From an uncultured Rhodoferax sp. (GTDB lineage: Bacteria > Pseudomonadota > Gammaproteobacteria > Burkholderiales > Burkholderiaceae_C): a stretch of 64,000 nucleotides of DNA. How positions within the stretch are numbered: the first letter of the stretch is position 1; each line of letters opens with the position of its first letter. The notes beneath the pieces are model-generated. The model worked only from the letters and a program-made list of their open reading frames with translations. It had not been told where the DNA came from and made no database searches. Shown here one piece after another: positions 25,478-34,397 of this stretch. A program made the translations under genes and the position numbers. The stretch is taken from the NCBI RefSeq assembly GCF_946221635.1, contig NZ_CAMIHB010000002.1, positions 1 through 64,000 on the forward strand, given 5' to 3'.

Positions 25478-26452
25478 ATGACCACATCCTTTGCACCGAG
25501 TACGGCGCAAGCCTCCCACGGGGGAGCCAGTGACCGGCTGGAGCTCCTGCTGTTCCGATTGGGAAAAGCCCAGAACTCGGGGCACAGCGAGCTGTTTGGC
25601 ATCAATGTGTTCAAGGTGCGTGAGATTGTGGTGGCCCCCCATATCACGGCCATCGTCAATGCCCCCCAGCATGCGATGGGGCTTGCCAACGTGCGGGGGC
25701 AACTGATTCCCGTGGTGGATTTGCCCGGTATGGCCGGTTGCGAGCGGCAGACGAACACCAACATCGTTCTCGTGACCGAGTTTGCGCGCAACACCCAGGC
25801 CTTTCTGGTGGATGAGGTGGTGGAGATCGTGCACATCGACTGGAAACACCTGCTGGCTGCAGACAGTGGCGGTTCCCTGCTGCTGTCGGGCATTGCGCGC
25901 ATTGACGGCGATGCCCCGGATTCCCGCTTGGCCCAGGTGCTGGATGTGGAGCAGATCCTGCGGGATGTCCTGCCGGCAGCGCACGATGGTGGCAGCAAGA
26001 ACTCGTCGCTGGAGCGACTGCACCTGCCACCTGGTTCTTCCGTGATGGTGGCGGAGGATTCGGTCGTGGCGCGGCTTCTGGTGGAAGAAAGCCTCAAGGC
26101 CATGGGAGTGCAGTATGTGTCTTTCAAGAATGGCCGTGAGTTGTGGGACCGCTTGAATGCCCTGCACCGGGAGGCGCATGCGCAGGGGCAGCGGGCGCGG
26201 GACAAGGTGGCACTGGTGCTGACCGATCTGGAAATGCCGGAGATGGACGGTTTTACGCTGACACGCAATATCAAGCAGGACTCCCGTTTTGCCGGGATTC
26301 CCGTCGTGGTGTATTCCTCCCTGACGGGCTCTGCAAGCGAGCGTCACGCAAGCAGCGTGGGGGCGGATGCCTATGTTGCGAAGTTTGAGCCGCGTGAGCT
26401 GGCGGACTCGATTTCCAATGTGCTGATGGACCGCAAGGCGATGGCGTCTTGA
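25478..26452 (+). CDS. cheV: Chemotaxis coupling protein CheV (CheW domain plus receiver)
   Basis: 324 aa. An N-terminal CheW-like domain (about 20-170: LELLLFRLG, FGINVFKVREIV, GLANVRGQLIPVVDLPGM) couples receptors to CheA. The C-terminal receiver domain (about 190-320) has the acidic pocket near MVAEDSVVARLLVEE, the phosphorylatable Asp in ALVLTDLEMPEMDG and the conserved Lys in YVAKFEP. CheV adapts receptor-kinase signalling. It has an aggag ribosome-binding site. Two receptors in this window could be its clients, but no other che genes are here. Confidence 0.93.
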   Translation: MTTSFAPSTAQASHGGASDRLELLLFRLGKAQNSGHSELFGINVFKVREIVVAPHITAIVNAPQHAMGLANVRGQLIPVVDLPGMAGCERQTNTNIVLVTEFARNTQAFLVDEVVEIVHIDWKHLLAADSGGSLLLSGIARIDGDAPDSRLAQVLDVEQILRDVLPAAHDGGSKNSSLERLHLPPGSSVMVAEDSVVARLLVEESLKAMGVQYVSFKNGRELWDRLNALHREAHAQGQRARDKVALVLTDLEMPEMDGFTLTRNIKQDSRFAGIPVVVYSSLTGSASERHASSVGADAYVAKFEPRELADSISNVLMDRKAMAS

Positions 26453-26471
26453 TTGGACAGGCGCCAGAAAT

Positions 26472-26500
26472 GAAAAATGGCCCGCGAGGGGCCATTTTTC
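26472..26500 (+). terminator. Intrinsic terminator between cheV and tRNA-Gly
   Basis: gaaaaatggccc and gggccatttttc are a perfect 12-bp inverted repeat with a 5-nt loop. The symmetry gives T-runs on both strands, ending cheV on plus and tRNA-Gly on minus. Confidence 0.92.
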
Positions 26501-26507
26501 TGAAATG

Positions 26508-26583
26508 TGGAGCGGGAAAAGAGTCTCGAACTCTCGACCTCAACCTTGGCAAGGTTGCGCTCTACCAACTGAGCTATTCCCGC
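26508..26583 (-). tRNA. tRNA-Gly (GCC)
   Basis: Reading the minus strand from 26583: gcgggaatagctcagttgg opens acceptor and D arm, the anticodon loop is cttgccaag with GCC, the T arm contains gttcgagac and the 3' end is cccgctcca, so CCA is encoded. 76 nt, cloverleaf complete. Decodes GGC and GGU. Confidence 0.96.
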
Positions 26584-26704
26584 ATTTCGAAGACACGCAT
26601 TGTAGCCTGACTTCTGGCAGTTTTTGGGGGCGGGGCAAAAAAATCCGCTTCCCGCCATTCGTTGGGGGGGCTCTCTACAATGCGGCCCTTTGCCCGCGCC
26701 TGCC

Positions 26705-27520
26705 ATGGACATCGTTGTCAACGAAGCACTCAAAGCCTATATCGACCCGCTGACTCCCGACGAATACGCTGCGCTGGAGCGTAGCCTGTTGGCGGAAGGG
26801 TGCCGGGATGCGCTGGTGTTGTGGGGCAACGTGCTGGTGGATGGCCATAACCGCTATGGCATCTGCCAGAAACACGCTCTGCCATTTCGCACGGTGCAGA
26901 GCACGCTGTTCCAGTCCATGGACGATGTGCATCTGTGGATGATCGAGCAGCACCTGGGGCGGCGCAGTGTCTCCGATTTTCAGCGTGGGGTGCTGGCCCT
27001 GCGCAAGCGTGAAATCCTGGCACAGCGCAAGGCGCAACGCCTGCCGGTCCAGGAGGCTGGCGCGTCCCCTGCCGCGGAAGGGGATGCAGACGCGGCCCGT
27101 GTGCCAGAGCCCGTGCCAGCCACGGTACCCAACCGGGAGGAGCTGGCCCGCGTCGCGCGTCTGAGCAGCAACCAGGTCAGCATGATCGAGAAGATCCAGA
27201 AGCAGGCGGCGCCGGAGCTGGTGGCCGCGGTGAAGTCGGGCGCCATTTCCATCAATGCGGCCGCAGCCGTGGCCACCCTGCCGCCGCAGGAGCAGGTGGA
27301 GGCGGCCAGTGGCGGCGTGGACCAGCTCAAGCAGGCTGCCAAACGGGTGCGGGAGGCCAAACGCGCTGCGCGTGAAGCCATGGCGGCGCAGCCAGCCGCG
27401 CCGGAGGTGGCGCGGGCCGATGGTGGCGGACCGCTGGAGGTGCTTCAGCAGCGGGTGAAGGTGCTGGAGGCCGAAAATGCCGATTTGCGTCGGCAACTGG
27501 CAGCCTTGCAGGCGTCCTGA
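26705..27520 (+). CDS. ParB-like (ParB/Srx fold) protein
   Basis: 271 aa from ATG 26705 (MDIVVNEALKAYIDPL). The N-terminal domain has the ParB-N/sulfiredoxin fold pattern (LTPDEYAALERSLLAEGCRD, VLVDGHNRYGICQKH). The centre includes a helix-turn-helix-like stretch (VARLSSNQVSMIEKIQK, ISINAAAAVATLPPQEQ). The C-terminus ends in a predicted coiled coil (VLQQRVKVLEAENADLRRQL). Similar chromosomal proteins are annotated as plasmid replication/partition related. No parA and no parS-like site is adjacent, so it is not an ordinary partition locus. It begins divergently next to tRNA-Gly. Confidence 0.82.
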   Translation: MDIVVNEALKAYIDPLTPDEYAALERSLLAEGCRDALVLWGNVLVDGHNRYGICQKHALPFRTVQSTLFQSMDDVHLWMIEQHLGRRSVSDFQRGVLALRKREILAQRKAQRLPVQEAGASPAAEGDADAARVPEPVPATVPNREELARVARLSSNQVSMIEKIQKQAAPELVAAVKSGAISINAAAAVATLPPQEQVEAASGGVDQLKQAAKRVREAKRAAREAMAAQPAAPEVARADGGGPLEVLQQRVKVLEAENADLRRQLAALQAS

Positions 27521-27581
27521 GGCTGCGCTGTGCGGCCCCGCCAATCAGGGGGGGGCAGATGAAAAAGGCGCCGGCCGGTTA

Positions 27582-27596
27582 TGCACTTTGTGTGCA
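27582..27596. promoter_or_regulatory. Inverted repeat upstream of the branched-chain transporter genes
   Basis: tgcac and gtgca are separated by tttgt, a perfect short dyad 162 bases before the receptor gene start. The 237-base gap from 27521 holds no gene. I cannot place a sigma-70 promoter with confidence. Regulator unknown. Confidence 0.3.
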
Positions 27597-27757
27597 GCAA
27601 GCCGCTTTCCATCCAGAAGTCTGCAAAAGATTGGGGTTTTGTGCCTTGGTTATCGCAAAATGCTATATCAAAGAGAGCGGAATCGCGATTGCACGTCGCA
27701 GCGTTCCGGGCGATATTTGCGCCAGTGTGAAATAAAACACCCTATAGGAGATAACAC

Positions 27758-28930
27758 ATGAACAAGCGGATTTTCGTGCGCGCCACCGTGTTGGCGGCAC
27801 TGGCCCTTGCAGGCGGTGCGGCGTTGGCCCAGGACAATGTTTTCAAGATCGGTCTGGTCTTGCCCATGACCGGTCAGCAGGCCACCACCGGCCGGCAGAT
27901 CGAAGCCGCCGTCAAGCTCTATATGGCGCAGAACGGTGACACCGTTGCCGGCAAGAAAATCCAGCTCATCCTCAAGGACGACACCAGCATTCCCGACGTG
28001 ACCAAGCGCATGGCGCAGGAGCTGGTGGTCAACGACAAGGTCAATGTGCTGGCCGGCATGGGAATTACGCCCTCGGCCCTGGCCACGGCACCTTTGGCGA
28101 CCCAGTCCAAAACTCCGCTGGTGGTGATGGCTGCGGCCACCTCCTCCATCACCGAGGCCTCGCCCTATATCGTGCGCACCAGCTTCACGCTGCCGCAGGC
28201 CGCCGTGGCGATTGCCGACTGGGCGCCCAAGAACGGCATCAAGAAGGTCGTGACCCTGGTGTCCGACTACGGCCCCGGCATCGATGCCGAAAAGTATTTC
28301 AAGGACCGCCTGACCTTCAACGGCGGCACCATCGTCGAATCCCTGCGCGTGCCCATGCGCAACCCCGACTTCGCCCCCTTCCTGCAGAAGGTACGTGACC
28401 TCAAGCCCGATGCGCTGTTTGTGTTTGTGCCCTCAGGTGCCGGTGCCGCCGTCATGAAGCAGTTCCTGGAGCGCGGCATGGACAAGGCCGGCATCAAGCT
28501 CATTGGCCCCGGCGACATCACCGATGACGATCAGTTGAATGACATGGGCGATGGCGCCCTGGGTGTGGTGACCTCGCACCATTACTCGGCGGCCCACCCC
28601 TCGGCCCTGAACAAGAAGTTTGTGGAAGCCTTCCAGAAGGCCAACAACAAGCTGCGCCCCAACTTCATGGCCGTGGGCGGCTATGACGGCATGCGCGTGA
28701 TCTACGAAGCCCTCAAGGCGACCAAGGGCCAGGGCGGCGGCGACGCGCTGCTGGGTGCCATGAAGGGCCAGATCTTCGAAAGCCCGCGCGGTCCCATCTT
28801 CATCGATGCGCAGACCCGCGACATCGTGCAGAACATCTACCTGCGCAAGGTCGAGAAGAAGGACGGACAGCTCTACAACATCGAGTTCGATGTGATCAAG
28901 GACGTGAAGGACCCCGGCAAGAACCGCTGA
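27758..28930 (+). CDS. ABC transporter periplasmic receptor, branched-chain amino acid (HAAT) family
   Basis: 390 aa with a signal peptide (NKRIFVRATVLAALALAGGA, cleavage near ALAQ). The type I periplasmic binding fold shows VFKIGLVLPMTGQQATTGRQ and the central VGGYDGMRVIYEALKATKG. It is the receptor for the permease and ATPase genes that follow. In this family ligands range from Leu/Ile/Val to aromatic acids, and the nearby aromatic operon makes an aromatic ligand possible. Ribosome-binding site aggagataac. A hairpin separates it from livH, which would allow higher receptor expression. Confidence 0.93.
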   Translation: MNKRIFVRATVLAALALAGGAALAQDNVFKIGLVLPMTGQQATTGRQIEAAVKLYMAQNGDTVAGKKIQLILKDDTSIPDVTKRMAQELVVNDKVNVLAGMGITPSALATAPLATQSKTPLVVMAAATSSITEASPYIVRTSFTLPQAAVAIADWAPKNGIKKVVTLVSDYGPGIDAEKYFKDRLTFNGGTIVESLRVPMRNPDFAPFLQKVRDLKPDALFVFVPSGAGAAVMKQFLERGMDKAGIKLIGPGDITDDDQLNDMGDGALGVVTSHHYSAAHPSALNKKFVEAFQKANNKLRPNFMAVGGYDGMRVIYEALKATKGQGGGDALLGAMKGQIFESPRGPIFIDAQTRDIVQNIYLRKVEKKDGQLYNIEFDVIKDVKDPGKNR

Positions 28931-28970
28931 CCCGGAACTTGACCGCAGACCCTGGCGGTATGCAAAGCAG

Positions 28971-29006
28971 GCAAAAAAGCGATGGCATGTCCCTCGCTTT
29001 TTTGTT
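28971..29006 (+). terminator. Hairpin with T-run between receptor and permease genes
   Basis: gcaaaaaagcga and tcgcttttttg form an 11-bp stem with an 11-nt loop, T-run included, 41 bases after the receptor stop. In transport operons such hairpins commonly let most transcripts end after the receptor gene, so partial read-through to livH is expected. Confidence 0.75.
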
Positions 29007-29053
29007 GCCCAAAATAGCGTCCGGAGACTGCAAAACCCTCTGATTGGCAAATT

Positions 29054-29929
29054 ATGTTGACCATACTTTTTGACGGCGTTGCCTACGGCATGCTGCTCTT
29101 CATCCTGGCTGTGGGCCTGGCCGTGACCATGGGGCTGATGAACTTCATCAACCTCGCGCACGGTGCCTTTGCCATGGTGGGCGGCTATATCACGGTGCTG
29201 CTGATGCAGCGCCTGGGTGTGCCTTTCCTCCTGTGTCTGCCGGCGGCTTTCGCGGGGGCAGCTGTGCTGGGTGGCGTGCTGGAACGCACCCTGTACCGCC
29301 CGCTCTACCACAAGCCCCACCTGGACCAGGTGCTGTTCTCCATCGGCCTGACCTTCATGGCCGTGGCTGCGGTGGACTATTTTGTGGGCTCCACCCAGCA
29401 GATCGTGCAGCTGCCCGAATGGCTCAAGGGCCGTACCGAAATCGGTGACGGCGCCTGGATGCTGGGCATGGGCCACTACCGCCTGTTCATCATCGCCGTC
29501 TGCGCCGCGCTCACGGTGGGCCTGCAATACATCCTCACCAAGACCCGTTTTGGCAGCCGCCTGCGCGCCTCGGTGGATGACCAGCGTGTGGCCGCCGGTC
29601 TGGGCATCAATGTGAACGCGGTCTTCCTCTCCACCTTTGCCGTGGGTTCCGGTCTGGCCGGCCTGGGCGGCGCCTTGGGTGCCGACGTGCTGGGCATGGA
29701 CCCCACCTTTCCCCTCAAGTTCATGATTTACTTTTTGATCGTGGTCGCCGTGGGCGGTACGGCCAGCATCACCGGCCCGCTGCTGGCCGCGCTGCTGCTG
29801 GGCATTGCCGATGTCGCCGGCAAGTACTACATCCCCAAGCTGGGCGCCTTCATCGTCTACAGCCTGATGATCCTGATCCTGGTCTGGCGCCCGCAAGGCC
29901 TGTTTGTGCGCAAAGGGGGCAAGGCATGA
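29054..29929 (+). CDS. livH: Branched-chain-type ABC transporter permease LivH
   Basis: 291 aa, about eight hydrophobic helices. Family-typical stretches are GVAYGMLLFILAVGLAVTMG at the N-terminus, MNFINLAHGAFAMVGGYI, and the permease loop near GLGINVNAVFLSTFAVGSGL. It forms the inner-membrane channel with LivM. Its stop overlaps the livM start by four bases. Confidence 0.94.
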   Translation: MLTILFDGVAYGMLLFILAVGLAVTMGLMNFINLAHGAFAMVGGYITVLLMQRLGVPFLLCLPAAFAGAAVLGGVLERTLYRPLYHKPHLDQVLFSIGLTFMAVAAVDYFVGSTQQIVQLPEWLKGRTEIGDGAWMLGMGHYRLFIIAVCAALTVGLQYILTKTRFGSRLRASVDDQRVAAGLGINVNAVFLSTFAVGSGLAGLGGALGADVLGMDPTFPLKFMIYFLIVVAVGGTASITGPLLAALLLGIADVAGKYYIPKLGAFIVYSLMILILVWRPQGLFVRKGGKA

Positions 29930-30909
29930 ACGCCGCCAACACCGATACCAAGACCAACATCCTGCTGGCGGCACGCCGCTGGCACTGGTGGGAGTTTGTG
30001 CTGTGGGCGCTGGCCCTGGCCTCGCCCTGGGCCTTGTCCAACCACGCACTCATCATCAACGAGATCGCCATCGTCGCGCTGTTTGCGCTGTCGCTGGATT
30101 TGATCCTGGGCTACACCGGCATCGTTTCGCTGGGCCATGCGGCCTTCTTCGGCATGGGCGCCTACACGGCGGCCCTGTTTGCCAAGCATGTGATGCCCGA
30201 CCCCCTGGTCGGTCTGGCCGTAGGCATTGCCACCTCCACCGTGCTGGGCGCCATCTGCAGCGTGACCATCCAACGCGGTACCGACCTGACCCGCCTCATG
30301 GTGACCCTGGGTGTGGGCCTGATCCTCATGGAGCTGGCCAACAAGCTGGACTGGCTGACCGGCGGTGCCGACGGCCTGCAGGGCGTGATGATGGGACCGG
30401 TGCTGGGACGCTTTGAGTTCGACCTGTATGGCCAGGTGGCCGCCTGGTACTCCATTGGCGTGCTGCTGGTGATGTTTGTGCTGGCGCGCCGTTTTGTGGG
30501 GTCGCCCTTTGGCGCCACGCTCAAGGCCATCCGCGACAACCGCCTGCGTGCCATGGCCATCGGCATTCCGGTGTCCAGCCGCCTGGCGGTGGCCTATACC
30601 GTGGCGGCCGGCGCCGCCGGTGCGGCCGGTGCGCTGCTGGCGCAGACCACGGGCTTTGCCTCGCTGGACGTGTTCGAGTTCCACCGCTCCGCCGATGTGA
30701 TGTTGATGCTGGTCATCGGTGGCGTGGGCTGGCTTTACGGTGGTGTGGCCGGTGCGCTGGTCTTCAAGTTGATGCAGGACTTCATCTCCAGCATTACCCC
30801 CCAATACTGGACTTTCTGGATTGGCCTCTTCCTCGTGGTGCTGGTGTTGGTTGGGCGTGAGCGCCTGGTTCGCCCCTGGACCTGGTTCAAGCGTGGAGGC
30901 CGGGCATGA
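29926..30909 (+). CDS. livM: Branched-chain-type ABC transporter permease LivM
   Basis: 327 aa integral membrane protein. ALSLDLILGYTGIVSLGHAA is the LivM hallmark, and the EAA-like loop is FGATLKAIRDNRLRAMAIGI. It heterodimerises with LivH. Overlaps of four bases with livH and livG show one translationally coupled unit. Confidence 0.94.
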   Translation: MNAANTDTKTNILLAARRWHWWEFVLWALALASPWALSNHALIINEIAIVALFALSLDLILGYTGIVSLGHAAFFGMGAYTAALFAKHVMPDPLVGLAVGIATSTVLGAICSVTIQRGTDLTRLMVTLGVGLILMELANKLDWLTGGADGLQGVMMGPVLGRFEFDLYGQVAAWYSIGVLLVMFVLARRFVGSPFGATLKAIRDNRLRAMAIGIPVSSRLAVAYTVAAGAAGAAGALLAQTTGFASLDVFEFHRSADVMLMLVIGGVGWLYGGVAGALVFKLMQDFISSITPQYWTFWIGLFLVVLVLVGRERLVRPWTWFKRGGRA

Positions 30910-31688
30910 GCAACACGATGCAAGACAACACCGTTCTGTCGGCGCAGGGCCTAGTGATGAAGTTTGGTGGCATCACTGCCACCAACAATGTCACCCTGAA
31001 CCTGCAAAAGGGCGCGCGCCACGCGCTCATCGGCCCCAATGGCGCAGGCAAGACCACGCTGATCAACCTGTTGACTGGCGTGCTGCAGCCCACCGAGGGG
31101 CGCATCGTGCTTGAAGGCCAGGACATCACCCATCTGGCGCCGCACCAGCGCGTGCGCCGCGGCATGGTGCGTACCTTCCAGATCAACCAGCTCTTTGACA
31201 CCCTGAGCCCGATGGAGACATTGGCCATGGTGGTGAGCCAGAACCAGGGCCTGGGCGGCAAGTGGTGGCAGGCGCTGGGCGCCAAGCGCCAGGTGACCGA
31301 GCGCTGCGAACAGCTGCTGGAGCAGTTTCACCTCAGCGAAGTGTGCGCGCAGGAAACCCGCGTGCTGGCCTATGGCAAGCGCCGCCTGCTGGAGATCGCC
31401 ATTGCGCTGGCCTGCGAGCCGCGCGTGCTGCTGCTGGACGAACCCGTGGCCGGTGTACCGGCGGGCGAGCGCGAGGAGCTGCTGCAAACCGTGGCGGCCC
31501 TGCCGGCGGATGTGTCCATCCTTTTGATAGAACATGACATGGATCTGGTCTTCAGCTTTGCCAACCGCATGACGGTGCTGGTCAACGGCACCATGCTGAC
31601 CGAAGGCAACCCCGAGCAGATCGCCAACGACCCGCAGGTCAAGGCGGTGTACCTCGGCCATGCCGAAGGCGAAGGAGCCCACGCATGA
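30906..31688 (+). CDS. livG: Branched-chain-type ABC transporter ATPase LivG
   Basis: 260 aa. Walker A is GPNGAGKTTLINLLTGVL, the Walker B region is VLLLDEPVAGVPAGEREELL and the H-loop is LLIEHDMDLVFSFANRM. The usual LSGG signature is altered: the matching place reads VLAYGKRRLLEIAIAL, the LAYGxQR-like variant common in LivG. It couples ATP hydrolysis to LivHM. Confidence 0.94.
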   Translation: MSNTMQDNTVLSAQGLVMKFGGITATNNVTLNLQKGARHALIGPNGAGKTTLINLLTGVLQPTEGRIVLEGQDITHLAPHQRVRRGMVRTFQINQLFDTLSPMETLAMVVSQNQGLGGKWWQALGAKRQVTERCEQLLEQFHLSEVCAQETRVLAYGKRRLLEIAIALACEPRVLLLDEPVAGVPAGEREELLQTVAALPADVSILLIEHDMDLVFSFANRMTVLVNGTMLTEGNPEQIANDPQVKAVYLGHAEGEGAHA

Positions 31689-32410
31689 CCGAGCTGCTCA
31701 AAGTCGACAATCTGTCCGCCGGCTACGGCGAAGCCGTGGTGCTGCATGGCGTGTCCGTCAGCATCCAGGAAGGCGAGACCCTGGCGCTGCTGGGCCGCAA
31801 CGGCACCGGCAAGACCACCTTCATGAACACCCTGGCCGGCGCCACGCGCCAGCACGGCGGCACCATCGCCCTGGGCGGTGCGGCCCTGCACAAGCTGCCG
31901 CAGCACGAACGCGCGGCCGCCGGCATCGGCTGGGTGCCGCAGGAGCGCAACATCTTCAAGTCGCTCACGGTCGACGAGAACCTCACTGCCGTGGCGCGCC
32001 CGGCCCGTGCGGGCCGCAAGGCCGCCATGTGGACGCCGGCGCGTGTGTACGAGCTGTTCCCGCGCCTGGCCGAACGCAAGACCAACCTGGGCACGCAGCT
32101 CTCGGGTGGCGAGCAGCAGATGCTGGCCGTAGGCCGCGCGCTGGTACTCAACCCCACCATCCTGCTGCTGGACGAGCCCTGTGAGGGCCTGGCACCCATC
32201 ATCGTGCAGGAGCTGTTGCGCGCCATCCGCCGCATCACGCGTGAGGAAGGTCTGTCGGCCATCCTCGTGGAGCAGCATCCGCAGGCGATTCTGGCGATCA
32301 GCGACACCGCCGCCGTGCTGGACCGCGGCACCGTGGTGCACAGCGGCACGGCGCAAAGCCTGCGCGAGCAGCCGGCGCTGCTGGACAAGCTGCTGGGCGT
32401 GGCTCGGTAG
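31685..32410 (+). CDS. livF: Branched-chain-type ABC transporter ATPase LivF
   Basis: 241 aa. Walker A is GRNGTGKTTFMNTLAG, the signature is LSGGEQQMLAVGRAL, Walker B is ILLLDEPCEGLAPII and the H-loop is ILVEQHPQAIL. Start overlaps livG by four bases. The gene is followed immediately by dispersed repeat copy H and then by a Bug receptor gene, which may extend the transcript. Confidence 0.94.
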   Translation: MTELLKVDNLSAGYGEAVVLHGVSVSIQEGETLALLGRNGTGKTTFMNTLAGATRQHGGTIALGGAALHKLPQHERAAAGIGWVPQERNIFKSLTVDENLTAVARPARAGRKAAMWTPARVYELFPRLAERKTNLGTQLSGGEQQMLAVGRALVLNPTILLLDEPCEGLAPIIVQELLRAIRRITREEGLSAILVEQHPQAILAISDTAAVLDRGTVVHSGTAQSLREQPALLDKLLGVAR

Positions 32411-32411
32411 A

Positions 32412-32464
32412 GCGCTATTTATTTGGTAGCTGTTCGCGCACCTTCCATAAGGGCTGGAGGCCTA
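32412..32464 (-). repeat. Dispersed repeat, copy H
   Basis: gcgctatttatttggtagct, then gttcgcgcacc and aagggctggaggcc: the reverse orientation of copy A. It fills the gap between the livF stop and the Bug receptor start at 32471, so it supplies the leader of that gene. Confidence 0.65.
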
Positions 32465-32470
32465 TTTCAT

Positions 32471-33451
32471 ATGCAACACCTGAATCGCCGTAGTCTGACC
32501 CTGGGCCTGGCCCTGCTGGCCAGCACCGTGGGGGCCTTGCCGGCCTGGGCCGACACCTTCCCGTCCAAACCCATCCGCATCGTCGTGCCCTTCGGGGCCG
32601 GTGGCGTGGCCGACCTCACCGCGCGTACGGTGGCGCAGAAGATGTCCGAATCGCTGGGCCAGCCCATCGTGATCGACAACAAGCCCGGTGCGGGCGGCGT
32701 GGGCGCGGGCGAGGCGGTGGCCAAGGCCGAGCCCGACGGTTACACCCTGCTGCTCATGTCCAACGGCACGGCAGTCAGCGCCAGCCTGTTCAAGAGCCTG
32801 CCCTTTGATGCGCAGCGCGATTTCGCGCCCGTCTCCACGCTGGGGTACTTTGACCTGGCGGTGCTGGCCGCGCCCAATGCGCCCTACAAGACCATGGCCG
32901 ATCTGCTGGCCTATGCCAAAGCCAACCCCGGCAAGCTCAATGTGGGCACGGTCAACATCGGCAGCACGCAAAACCTGGCGGCCGAACTGCTCAAGACGCG
33001 TGCCGGTGTGGACTTCCTCATCGTGCCCTTCAATGGCACGCCCGCTGTCACCACCGCGCTGCGCGGCGGCCAGATCGATGTGGCGGTGGAAATCCTCGGC
33101 CCCATGATGGGCCAGGTGAATTCCAAGGCGGTGCGCCCCTTGGCGGTGCTGAGCGACACGCGCGCCAGCCAGATTCCGGACGTGCCCACGCTCATGCAAA
33201 GCGGGGTGAAGGATTTCGATGTCTCGTCGTGGAATGCCCTCGCGGCCCCGGCCAAGACGCCCAAGGACGTGGTCGCCCGCCTGAACAAGGAAGTGCAGGC
33301 CGCGCTCAACCACCCCGATGTGAAAAAGAAGCTCTATGAGCTCAATGTGGAAGCGCGCGGCTCCACGCCGGAAAAGCTGGCCGAACTGCTGGCCAGCGAA
33401 ACCAAACGCTGGGCCGAGGTGATTGCCAAGGCCGGCGTACCCAAGCTGTAA
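32471..33451 (+). CDS. Bug-family (TctC) periplasmic receptor
   Basis: 326 aa from ATG 32471 (MQHLNRRSLTLGLALLAS), a signal peptide ending AWA. The mature protein starts FPSKPIRIVVPFGAGGVADL and has IVIDNKPGAGGVGAGEAVAK, the signatures of Bug/TctC receptors of tripartite tricarboxylate transporters. They bind carboxylates, including aromatic ones, in related bacteria. No TctA/TctB membrane genes are in the window, the usual orphan state of Bug genes in Burkholderiales. An in-frame upstream start at 32423 lies in the repeat and is unlikely. Confidence 0.92.
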   Translation: MQHLNRRSLTLGLALLASTVGALPAWADTFPSKPIRIVVPFGAGGVADLTARTVAQKMSESLGQPIVIDNKPGAGGVGAGEAVAKAEPDGYTLLLMSNGTAVSASLFKSLPFDAQRDFAPVSTLGYFDLAVLAAPNAPYKTMADLLAYAKANPGKLNVGTVNIGSTQNLAAELLKTRAGVDFLIVPFNGTPAVTTALRGGQIDVAVEILGPMMGQVNSKAVRPLAVLSDTRASQIPDVPTLMQSGVKDFDVSSWNALAAPAKTPKDVVARLNKEVQAALNHPDVKKKLYELNVEARGSTPEKLAELLASETKRWAEVIAKAGVPKL

Positions 33452-33462
33452 GGAACTGCGCC

Positions 33463-34356
33463 ATGGCCTTGCCGCTGCAACATCTGGGTCTGGTGGGCTA
33501 TGGCGAGGTAGGGCGCATCTTCAGCGCCGGCCTGCGCAGCCACTTTGCCGCCTGTGCCGCCTGGGACCTCAAGTTTGCCGATCCAGCCGCCGGTATTGCC
33601 GCCCAAGCGACCCAGGCCGGCGTTCAGGCCATGCCATCGATGGCCGCGCTGTGTGCGCAAAGCGACTTCCTCATCTCCGCCGTCACGGCGTCCAACACCC
33701 TGGCCGTGGCCCAGGCCGCTGCGCCGCATCTGCGCGCAGGCACGGTGTTTCTGGACCTCAATTCCGCATCGCCGGGTACCAAGCAAGAGGCCGCGGCTTT
33801 GGTGGAGGCGGCCGGTGGTCGCTATGTGGAAGCGGGCGTCATGACCTCGGTGCCGCCCTATGGCATCAAGGTGCCCATGCTGCTGGGCGGCGCGTTGGCC
33901 ACCGAGTTGGCCGACCAGCTGAACGCCTTGGGCATGGACGCCAAGGCGGTGTCGGCCGATATCGGCGTGGCCTCGGCCATCAAGATGTGCCGCAGCGTGA
34001 TGATCAAGGGCCTGGAGGCGCTGGTGATTGAAAGCTACGCCACGGCCCGTGCCTATGGCGTAGAAGACCATGTGCTGCCCACGCTGGCCGAGACCTTTCC
34101 CAGCATCGACTGGGAGAAGCAGGGCGCCTACTTCTTCAGCCGCGTGGTGCAACACGGCCAGCGCCGCGCCGAAGAAATGCGTGAGTCTGCCCGCACGGTC
34201 GCCGAAGCCGGCTTCGCCCCCACCATGGCCAGCGCCATTGCCGACAAGCAGCAATGGGTGGCCGATCAGGCGCGTGCTGGCGTGTTTGCCCATGTGGGCA
34301 GGACTTCGCCCTGGCAGGTCTACGCTGATGCCCTGCTGGCCGCACCGAAGGCCTGA
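33463..34356 (+). CDS. NAD(P)-binding beta-hydroxyacid dehydrogenase relative (DUF1932 type)
   Basis: 297 aa. A Rossmann fold (HLGLVGYGEVGRIFSAGL) is followed by the substrate loop FLDLNSASPGTKQEAA and a helical C-terminal domain with the likely catalytic Lys in SAIKMCRSVMIKG. It resembles 6-phosphogluconate / 3-hydroxyisobutyrate dehydrogenases but the C-terminal half fits the DUF1932 subgroup, whose substrates are poorly known. Twelve bases after the Bug receptor gene, so the two probably belong to one catabolic unit. Confidence 0.82.
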   Translation: MALPLQHLGLVGYGEVGRIFSAGLRSHFAACAAWDLKFADPAAGIAAQATQAGVQAMPSMAALCAQSDFLISAVTASNTLAVAQAAAPHLRAGTVFLDLNSASPGTKQEAAALVEAAGGRYVEAGVMTSVPPYGIKVPMLLGGALATELADQLNALGMDAKAVSADIGVASAIKMCRSVMIKGLEALVIESYATARAYGVEDHVLPTLAETFPSIDWEKQGAYFFSRVVQHGQRRAEEMRESARTVAEAGFAPTMASAIADKQQWVADQARAGVFAHVGRTSPWQVYADALLAAPKA

Positions 34357-34397
34357 CACTTGCTTGTTTCCGCTCTCCCTTTCACCGCCTAGTTCCG

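Noticed and set aside
26508..26583. tRNA-Gly as an attachment site of an integrated element
   Set aside because: No integrase, no repeated tRNA 3' end and no shift in composition were found nearby.
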